Source: Verrucomicrobiaceae bacterium UBA7681 (lineage in GTDB: Bacteria > Verrucomicrobiota > Verrucomicrobiia > Verrucomicrobiales > Verrucomicrobiaceae). From it: a stretch of 19,890 bases of DNA. The stretch's first letter is position 1. Each line of letters opens with the position of its first letter. The notes below the pieces were generated by a model that made no database searches, had not been told where the DNA came from, and was given only the letters and a program-made list of their open reading frames with translations. The DNA lies in NCBI GenBank assembly GCA_002482965.1, contig DLGZ01000053.1, positions 125,909 through 145,798 of the forward strand. Reading direction: 5' to 3'. Shown here piece after piece: positions 15,607 through 19,890 of the stretch. The translations under genes and the position numbers were made by a program.

Positions 15607-15615
15607 GGGGGGGGG
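15607..15615. repeat. Nine-base G homopolymer
   Basis: A run of nine G on the plus strand (C on the coding strand) lies in the 41 bp between the small lipoprotein stop and the start of the CnrY-like gene. It is the longest mononucleotide G/C run I noticed in the window. Confidence 0.9.
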
Positions 15616-15628
15616 CAATCTGATGGTG

Positions 15629-15868
15629 TTACCTCTGGCCATAGACATCAATCCAGGCGAGGCCGGACTTCACGCCCTGGGGCTGAAAATATCGGCGGCC
15701 GAGATACACACCATCAACCGGAGCCATGGATCCGCCCTGGGGATGGCTGGCACGTGTGAGCACAGGCTTGCCGTTGTAAGTCTGCGTAAGGCTCGGCACG
15801 GGGCGTCCTGAACAGGACATTGAGGAAAGTGTGGCGGCAGCGAGAAGAATCAGAATGACGGGTTTCAT
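15629..15868 (-). CDS. Small lipoprotein of unknown function
   Basis: 79 residues from the ATG at 15868. Residues 3-18 are hydrophobic and end in SSMSC, a loose lipobox with Cys19. The mature part is about 60 residues, rich in Gly, Pro and Tyr, with GVYLGRRYFQPQGV (53-66). I do not recognise it. The open frame reaches an ATG at 15925, but the extra 19 residues are basic and would hide the signal, so the internal start is preferred. It is the first gene after lexA on this strand and precedes the CnrY-like gene by 41 bases. It may therefore share a transcript with the sigma-factor module. A GAAACC/TCAAAG pair upstream resembles an ECF promoter. Confidence 0.65.
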   Translation of the reverse strand: MKPVILILLAAATLSSMSCSGRPVPSLTQTYNGKPVLTRASHPQGGSMAPVDGVYLGRRYFQPQGVKSGLAWIDVYGQR

Positions 15869-15896
15869 GGTTGGTCGGGTTAGGGTTGGTGAGCGG

Positions 15897-15923
15897 CTTT
15901 GAAAGCGCTGCTCAACTGGTTTC
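15897..15923 (-). promoter_or_regulatory. Candidate ECF-type promoter for the lipoprotein/sigma module
   Basis: On the minus strand GAAACC (15918-15923) and TCAAAG (15897-15902) are 15 bases apart. This recalls the GAAC...TCAAA layout of sigma-E-type promoters. The predicted transcript start falls about 22 bases before the lipoprotein ATG at 15868. The -10 lies in a small dyad, GCTTT-G-AAAGC (15896-15906). It could be autoregulated by the sigma factor downstream. Confidence 0.3.
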
Positions 15924-15947
15924 ACCCCGCCTCATGTCGAATCCCTC

Positions 15948-15966
15948 AAAAAAGACCCTCTTTTTT
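15948..15966 (-). terminator. Possible terminator hairpin after lexA
   Basis: AAAAAAGA (15948-15955) and TCTTTTTT (15959-15966) pair around CCC, six bases beyond the lexA stop. The stem is almost all A-T, so it is weak as a classical GC-rich terminator. On the lexA transcript the 3' arm ends in a run of U. It is symmetrical and could act on either strand. Confidence 0.35.
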
Positions 15967-15972
15967 TCAACG

Positions 15973-16611
15973 TCAGTTTTCCCGGCGCACATGCCGGATG
16001 AGCCCAATCATGACGCCTTGGATTAGTAGTTCGCGCGCCGGTAGAAGATCGGGAAACTCGGGGTTCTCAGCCTGCAGGTAGGGCTGGGAATCTTTGACGA
16101 CGTAGCGTTTCAAGGTGCTCTCGCCGTCAATGAGCGCGGCGACGATGTCTTTCGGACGCGGCTCGCGAATTTCGAGAATGACGAGGTCGCCGTCGCCGAT
16201 GAGGGCTCCGATCATGGACTCGCCACGCACTTTGAGGGCGAAGCTTTTCGCGGAGCGCGGGATGCCGAGGGTGTTCACATCGACGGAGATGCACCTGTCA
16301 GCGTGCTGAACCATGTCGGCAGCGGCCATGCCTGCGGGAATCTGACCGAAGACCGGGATGTCGATGATTTCAGCACGGTCGAGGTCTTCAGGAAAGACAA
16401 CGGCCCGGGCTTTGTGCGCATGGCGCTGAATGACGCCTTTTTTTTCCAGCGCACGCAGATGGCTCATGGCGGCGGTCTGGCTGGAGAAGCCGAAGTGGCG
16501 CTGGATGTCACGCGTGGAAGGCATGACGCCGTTCGTTCGCTGGTAGCTGCGCAGGTATTCGAGAAGTTCCTGCTGGCGAGCCGTGAGGCGGGAGTCAGTG
16601 TCGGTGAACAT
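15973..16611 (-). CDS. lexA: LexA, SOS repressor with autoprotease domain
   Basis: 212 residues from the ATG at 16611. Residues 1-70 are the winged helix-turn-helix DNA-binding domain (LTARQQELLEYL, then MPSTRDIQRHFG and SSQTAAMSHLRALEKKGVI). The linker carries IPAGMAA, whose Ala-Gly bond is the RecA-stimulated self-cleavage site. The catalytic Ser lies in VRGESMIGA and the Lys in ESTLKRYV, as in all LexA proteins. It represses DNA-damage genes until cleaved. The open frame continues to 16824, but the extra 71 residues run through the operator and the divergent gene and have no LexA character. A perfect palindrome lies 14 bases upstream of the start, so the gene is almost certainly autoregulated. 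Confidence 0.96.
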   Translation of the reverse strand: MFTDTDSRLTARQQELLEYLRSYQRTNGVMPSTRDIQRHFGFSSQTAAMSHLRALEKKGVIQRHAHKARAVVFPEDLDRAEIIDIPVFGQIPAGMAAADMVQHADRCISVDVNTLGIPRSAKSFALKVRGESMIGALIGDGDLVILEIREPRPKDIVAALIDGESTLKRYVVKDSQPYLQAENPEFPDLLPARELLIQGVMIGLIRHVRREN

Positions 16612-16624
16612 GATAATTAAGGGC

Positions 16625-16638
16625 TGTTCGGGCGAACA
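16625..16638. promoter_or_regulatory. LexA box (TGTTC-N4-GAACA)
   Basis: TGTTC GGGC GAACA is a perfect palindrome 14 bases before the lexA start. As I recall, it is the LexA motif reported for Verrucomicrobia. It also lies 58 bases before the divergent TPR gene, so it may control both directions. Confidence 0.88.
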
Positions 16639-16695
16639 TTCCCGTTCATGCTTCGTACGCAAGATGTTTTCCTGCGCCAATTTCAGCGCATAGTG

Positions 16696-17373
16696 ATGGA
16701 CATGCTGTGTTCGAACTACCTGAAAACCTCCGCTCTCCTGCTGCTGGCCACGATCAGCCATGCGCAGGAAGCTGCGCAGATAAACCCGGCCAAGATGGAT
16801 AAAACTGGCATGCTGCCCCCCCATACCAAGGTACTGGGCGAAAGAGCGGCTGCAGCCTTCGGCAAGCAGGACTGGTCAGCGGCCCGCAAAGCCTATCTGG
16901 AAATGTTGGAGCTCGACGATGGCAATGCCCTCATCTGGGCAAATCTAGGCGCGGTGGAGCAGCAGGCGGGAGACACCAAGCAAGCCGTCGAGTGCTTTGA
17001 AAAATCCGTGCAGATCAACCCGAAGCTCGCGCAAACGTGGACGGCCCTGGGATTGATGCTGCAAAAGCAGGGAGACACCTACCGGGCGATTTCCTGCTTC
17101 ACACGCGCCATTCACGAAGAGCCGGAAGATGCACGCGCCCACAATTACCTGGCCATCGCCGCCAAAGGGCTGGGCTGGACGGATGCAGCCGAAGCGGAAC
17201 TGCAGCGGGCTATCGAACTAAAGCCGGATTACGGCATCGCCCATTTCAACATGGCGCTGATGCTTCTGGAGCGCCGACCACCCGCCATCGAACTGGCTCG
17301 CAGGCACTACGACAAGGCACTGGCCCTCGGGGTGGCGAAGGACGACGTGGTGGAACGACGCCTGAAGGAGTAA
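16696..17373 (+). CDS. Exported TPR-repeat protein
   Basis: 225 residues from the ATG at 16696; an alternative ATG two codons later (16702) is equally good. An N-terminal signal peptide ends in ATISHAQ, with cleavage likely after the Ala-Gln region, so the protein is periplasmic or secreted. Four or so tetratricopeptide repeats follow from about residue 50, for example the units beginning ALIWANLGAVEQQAGD, AQTWTALGLMLQKQGD, ARAHNYLAIAAKGLGW and GIAHFNMALMLLERRP. TPRs bind other proteins and the partner is unknown. It diverges from lexA and shares the intergenic region with the LexA box. Its stop is 3 bases before the bioF ATG, and its last codons provide the bioF Shine-Dalgarno. The longer open frame from 16648 would bury the signal peptide and is less likely. 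Confidence 0.82.
   Translation: MDMLCSNYLKTSALLLLATISHAQEAAQINPAKMDKTGMLPPHTKVLGERAAAAFGKQDWSAARKAYLEMLELDDGNALIWANLGAVEQQAGDTKQAVECFEKSVQINPKLAQTWTALGLMLQKQGDTYRAISCFTRAIHEEPEDARAHNYLAIAAKGLGWTDAAEAELQRAIELKPDYGIAHFNMALMLLERRPPAIELARRHYDKALALGVAKDDVVERRLKE
17365..17370 (+). promoter_or_regulatory. Shine-Dalgarno for bioF inside the TPR gene
   Basis: AAGGAG ends the TPR coding sequence just before its TAA and stands 6 bases from the bioF ATG. It is one of the few clear ribosome binding sites in the window and implies translational coupling. Confidence 0.7.
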
Positions 17374-17376
17374 CCC

Positions 17377-18555
17377 ATGCAGCAACTCACTGAACCATGG
17401 AACATCACCGCGCAACTGGATGAACTGCGTACGCAGGGGCTGTGGCGCGAGCTGCGACCGCTGGATGCCGTGGACGGAGTCACCGTGCGCACGGAAGGTC
17501 GCGATTGGATCAATTTTTCTTCGAACGACTACCTAGGACTGGCGCATTCCGCCGAGATGAAGCAGGCCCTTGCCGAAGGCATCGCCAAATACGGCGGCGG
17601 GTCGGGGGCCTCCCGGCTGGTCTGCGGCACTCACCGCGCCCATGCCAAACTGGAGGAAGCCCTGGCTGATTTCAAAGGGACGGAAGCCGCGCTGACCTTC
17701 AGCAGTGGATTTGCCGTGGCACTGGGCACCATCCCGGCGCTCATGGGTGCCGGCGACACCATCATCCTCGACAAGCTCTGCCATGCCAGCCTCGTCGATG
17801 CCGCGCGCTTGAGCGGAGCGACGATCCGTGTCTTTCCTCACAATCACCTCGAAAAGCTCGAACGCCTGCTGCAAACGGCCCAAGGGCGAGTGCTGGTCGT
17901 CACGGAGTCGATATTCAGCATGGACGGTGATGCCGCCCCCCTGCGGGAGATTGCCGAACTCAAGTCGAAGCACGGTGCCTGGCTGCTGGTGGACGAAGCG
18001 CATGCCGTGGGGGTTCTAGGCCCGCAGGGGCGTGGGCTCGCCGCTGCACTCGGGGTGGATCAGCAGGTGGATTTGCATCTTGGCACTCTCAGCAAGGCCT
18101 TTGGCCTGAGTGGCGGCTATCTGGCCGCATCAAGGCAGGTTATTGATCTGCTGATCAACCGGGCCCGCAGCTTTATCTACTCCACCGCGCCCCCCGTTCA
18201 TCTGGCCCATGCGCTGGAGGTCATTTTAGAACTGATTCGCAGAGAACGTGGCGATGATGGGAGGCGACGAGTTCTCAGCAATGCCCAAAAAACGCAAGCC
18301 CTGCTCTCGGAGCTAGGCATCGCCTCACCTCCCGCCGAGGCTGCCATTCTGCCGGTGATTTTAGGTGAGGAATCACGCGCCATGGAAGTCAGCACTCGGC
18401 TGCGTGATGCAGGATTTCTCATTCCCTGCATCCGCTACCCGACCGTCGCTCGTGGCAGCGCCCGGCTGCGCATCACCATCAGCGCATTGCACACTGCCGC
18501 GCAGATCCATGCTCTGGGCACCGCCTTGCAGGAGACGCTTGAGCGTCACGGCTGA
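17377..18555 (+). CDS. bioF: 8-amino-7-oxononanoate synthase (BioF)
   Basis: 392 residues, a PLP-dependent alpha-oxoamine synthase. BioF condenses pimeloyl-ACP or pimeloyl-CoA with L-alanine in the first ring-forming step of biotin synthesis. Signatures: SSNDYLGLA (48-56), GGGSGASRLVCGTHRAH (73-89), the PLP-stacking His136 in CHASLVDAARLSG, DEAHAVGVLGPQGRG (206-220), and LGTLSKAFGLSGGY with PLP-binding Lys240. The GGSGASRLVCG wording favours BioF over 2-amino-3-ketobutyrate ligase or other oxoamine synthases, though the substrate is not proven. No other biotin genes lie in the window. It is coupled to the TPR gene upstream (3-base gap). Its last 10 bases overlap the end of the opposing protease gene. 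Confidence 0.9.
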   Translation: MQQLTEPWNITAQLDELRTQGLWRELRPLDAVDGVTVRTEGRDWINFSSNDYLGLAHSAEMKQALAEGIAKYGGGSGASRLVCGTHRAHAKLEEALADFKGTEAALTFSSGFAVALGTIPALMGAGDTIILDKLCHASLVDAARLSGATIRVFPHNHLEKLERLLQTAQGRVLVVTESIFSMDGDAAPLREIAELKSKHGAWLLVDEAHAVGVLGPQGRGLAAALGVDQQVDLHLGTLSKAFGLSGGYLAASRQVIDLLINRARSFIYSTAPPVHLAHALEVILELIRRERGDDGRRRVLSNAQKTQALLSELGIASPPAEAAILPVILGEESRAMEVSTRLRDAGFLIPCIRYPTVARGSARLRITISALHTAAQIHALGTALQETLERHG

Positions 18556-19157
18556 ACTGTATGGCCCACAATCTCGAGCGCCCGTTTTCTCGCGTCCTTG
18601 ATCTCCTGCGGGTTCAAAGAAACGCCGTTCTTTCCTGAGGCCATCAGGTTGGTGTGTTCCTGACGATGCTGCAGGAATAAAACATGCCCCAGCTCATGTG
18701 CCGTCACGCGGGCGACGGGGTTTTTTGCACCGCCTGAGACCTTGTGAAACTCTGGATTTTCGCAAACCACCACCGGCTCGCCGTAAAAAAAACCGTTGGG
18801 CCCCATGTCCTTGACAAAACACACGTCAATGGCCGTGGGACTGAATTGATTCGTCGGAATCGTCGCTTTGACCCAGTCGCGATCCTTGATGTACCACCTT
18901 TTGGGGGCGAGATCGAGTGCTTGCAGGCTGTCAACCGACTCCAGTTCGAATCGGATGCCCGCCTGGGCCCAGATTTTGTTCACTTCATCAAAAATGACAC
19001 GCGCTTCTTTTTCCGTAAGCGTCGTTTGCAGCCTTGGATTCGTAATGGACTGCATTAGATGCGCCCGGACTCTCAAATGAATGAGGGGAAACGGCTCACG
19101 GGATTGCACTGGCAGCGACCACACCATGAGCAATGTCAATATCAGCAGACGAGTCAT
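18546..19157 (-). CDS. Secreted zinc metalloprotease, metzincin-like
   Basis: 203 residues. A signal peptide occupies residues 1-19 (hydrophobic core, likely cut after VQS). The zinc site is HELGHVLFLQH (154-164): His154, Glu155, His158 and His164 in the spacing of the metzincin HExxHxxGxxH motif. The usual Gly at the eighth position is Phe161. A Met-turn candidate, NLMASG with Met172, follows 8 residues later. The preceding part has TEKEARVIFDEVNKIWAQAGIRFEL (48-72), a pattern shared with matrixin/reprolysin-like proteases of unknown target. It is probably exported and cleaves proteins outside the inner membrane. No propeptide cysteine switch is obvious. It converges on bioF with a 10-base overlap. 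Confidence 0.8.
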   Translation of the reverse strand: MTRLLILTLLMVWSLPVQSREPFPLIHLRVRAHLMQSITNPRLQTTLTEKEARVIFDEVNKIWAQAGIRFELESVDSLQALDLAPKRWYIKDRDWVKATIPTNQFSPTAIDVCFVKDMGPNGFFYGEPVVVCENPEFHKVSGGAKNPVARVTAHELGHVLFLQHRQEHTNLMASGKNGVSLNPQEIKDARKRALEIVGHTVQP

Positions 19158-19189
19158 AACAAGGGTTAGCCATCTTCCGCAATTCGTTC

Positions 19190-19201
19190 AATCTTAAGAT
19201 T
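19190..19201. promoter_or_regulatory. 12-base perfect palindrome upstream of the protease gene
   Basis: AATCTTAAGATT lies 33 bases upstream of the protease ATG at 19157. It could be an operator, but an AT-rich 12-mer palindrome can also occur by chance. Confidence 0.25.
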
Positions 19202-19215
19202 TCACAAATTTTGGC

Positions 19216-19259
19216 ATGAAGGCTGCATGTTGAGATCCATTATCTAATGAAGGCAGCAT
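19216..19259. repeat. Two near-identical 13-base direct repeats
   Basis: ATGAAGGCTGCAT (19216-19228) and ATGAAGGCAGCAT (19247-19259) differ at one position and start 31 bases apart, about three helical turns. They lie in the 275 bp gap between the divergent protease and barrel genes. They could be binding sites for an activator of either gene. Confidence 0.45.
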
Positions 19260-19327
19260 TTAGGGACGCAAAAATTTGCTCCATAACTGCAAAAAATGCT
19301 TTTCACGTGTTGCGGCCCCTGCTAGCT

Positions 19328-19356
19328 TTGAGGCTGAACGGCTCACGTACTATGGA
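19328..19356 (+). promoter_or_regulatory. Candidate promoter of the outer-membrane protein gene
   Basis: TTGAGG (19328-19333), a 17-base spacer and TATGGA (19351-19356) precede the ATG at 19433, giving a leader of about 70 bases. The -10 runs into a large dyad. It is by eye only. Confidence 0.35.
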
Positions 19357-19379
19357 TTAGAACTCAAGTTTTAATCCAT
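19352..19379. promoter_or_regulatory. 28-base near-perfect inverted repeat before the outer-membrane protein gene
   Basis: ATGGATTA (19352-19359) pairs with TAATCCAT (19372-19379), and AACT (19361-19364) with AGTT (19367-19370), leaving one G/T (G-U in RNA) position and CA at the centre. The result is a 13-pair arm with a tiny loop. It overlaps the candidate -10 and transcript start, so it may be an operator or a 5' leader hairpin. Confidence 0.55.
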
Positions 19380-19432
19380 CCCATGCGAGTGTCCGACCTC
19401 AAACCAACCAACCTAATACCAACCATCAGACT

Positions 19433-19890
19433 ATGAAATTGAACGCATTGCTGAAAACGCTGGGGTTCTTGGCACTGGCCGCCACTCCCGTTGTGGCCGG
19501 ACCATCCGCTCCCGCTCCTGACAAAAACCCAATCGCTCCGGCTCCCGTGAACGATGACCTCGGCATCACTGCCTCCATCGGCTACGACTCCAACTACGTT
19601 TGGCGTGGTATCAACTACGGCCAGCATTGGGTCCGTTCCGGCCTCAACGGCGCCATCCTCCTCGTCGGCGGTGCCGCCGAAGACGGCGCTGGCAGCACCT
19701 CCCTCCTCTGGGACGTGAACTATGGCTCCCTCGCAGGTGACCAGGACAGCTTCTCCCCGAACCTTTCCACCGCTAATGCCGCGATCAAAAACACCAACTC
19801 CTTCCAGCGCCTTCAGCTGGGTGCTGCGATCTCGCATGACTTCGGTCCTGCTGCGATCAGCTTCGGCTACAGCTACATCCACAACATGGG
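19433..19890 (+). CDS. Putative outer-membrane beta-barrel protein (N-terminal part; runs off the window)
   Basis: The frame is open from the ATG at 19433 to the right edge (152 codons visible). Residues 1-22 are a signal peptide ending VVA. A short Pro/Ala-rich linker (23-39) follows, then alternating strands: ITASIGYDSNYVWRGINYG (45-63), NGAILLVGG (72-80), SLLWDVNYGSL (90-100), a loop, LQLGAAISHDFGPAAISFGYSYI. Alternating hydrophobic and polar residues with aromatic girdles are typical of outer-membrane barrels. The YDSNYVWRGI wording recalls the TorF-type putative porin family, so uptake of small solutes is possible. It has no Shine-Dalgarno. Codon use is strongly C-ending (ctc, ggc, ggt, aac, tcc), as in highly expressed genes. 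The opposite-strand frame here is a shadow. Confidence 0.8.
   Translation, partial: MKLNALLKTLGFLALAATPVVAGPSAPAPDKNPIAPAPVNDDLGITASIGYDSNYVWRGINYGQHWVRSGLNGAILLVGGAAEDGAGSTSLLWDVNYGSLAGDQDSFSPNLSTANAAIKNTNSFQRLQLGAAISHDFGPAAISFGYSYIHNM

Noticed and set aside
16708..16716. TGTTCGAAC as a second LexA box
   Set aside because: The two half-sites are fused without the 4-base spacer and the second is incomplete; it also lies inside the TPR signal peptide code.
16612..16824. N-terminal extension of LexA
   Set aside because: It would translate the LexA operator and the divergent gene; LexA homology starts at 16611.
19247..19360. 37-codon open frame in the leader of the outer-membrane protein gene
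   Set aside because: No ribosome binding site and no recognisable peptide; it starts upstream of the candidate promoter and ends in the dyad.
1..19890. CRISPR array, tRNA, rRNA, insertion sequence, phage or toxin-antitoxin genes
   Set aside because: I looked for regular spaced repeats, cloverleaf-type intergenic segments, transposase motifs and terminal inverted repeats and saw none. Intergenic regions are too short for most of these.

Overview
The window looks like a piece of a Verrucomicrobiota chromosome, probably Verrucomicrobiales (Prosthecobacter or Verrucomicrobium-like). I infer this from four things: a perfect TGTTC-N4-GAACA palindrome directly upstream of lexA, which is the LexA-box form I recall being described for Verrucomicrobia; the scarcity of Shine-Dalgarno sequences; FHA proteins and small lipoproteins of a style common in that phylum; and a CxxxC/CxxC variant of the periplasmic metal-sensor family. 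No database search was possible. I see no tRNA, rRNA, CRISPR array, insertion sequence or prophage. Genes are very dense: no gene-free stretch exceeds 300 bases, the largest being the 275 bp before the last gene.

Left part (1-3957): a truncated FHA protein with a long repeat-bearing coiled coil (minus), a lysozyme-like lipoprotein (plus), a second FHA protein with one C-terminal membrane segment (minus) and a small secreted protein (plus). Together they suggest an envelope or cell-surface theme. Middle-left (3958-8001): an exported metallophosphatase (minus), an ApbE flavin transferase lipoprotein and a DinG/XPD-like iron-sulfur helicase (plus).

Middle (8027-14237): a glutamate dehydrogenase (minus) diverges, across a dyad-rich 77 bp gap, from deoC, a full-length aldehyde dehydrogenase, a half-length catalytically dead aldehyde dehydrogenase homologue, and an M32 carboxypeptidase. 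The two dehydrogenase genes together match the two-domain architecture of ALDH16, so this looks like a split ALDH16 downstream of a DeoC of the animal type. DeoC would release acetaldehyde from deoxyribose 5-phosphate, and the dehydrogenase could oxidise it.

Middle-right (14234-16611, minus strand): lexA, a small lipoprotein, then three genes joined by ATGA overlaps: a small single-span membrane protein, a periplasmic metal-sensor-like protein and an ECF sigma factor. Order, sizes and topology match CnrY-CnrX-CnrH of Cupriavidus, but no efflux gene is present.

Right part (16612-19890): a TPR protein and BioF, translationally coupled, diverge from lexA across the LexA box. A secreted metzincin-like protease (minus) converges on bioF. 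The start of an outer-membrane beta-barrel protein runs off the right edge, behind an intergenic region rich in dyads and direct repeats.
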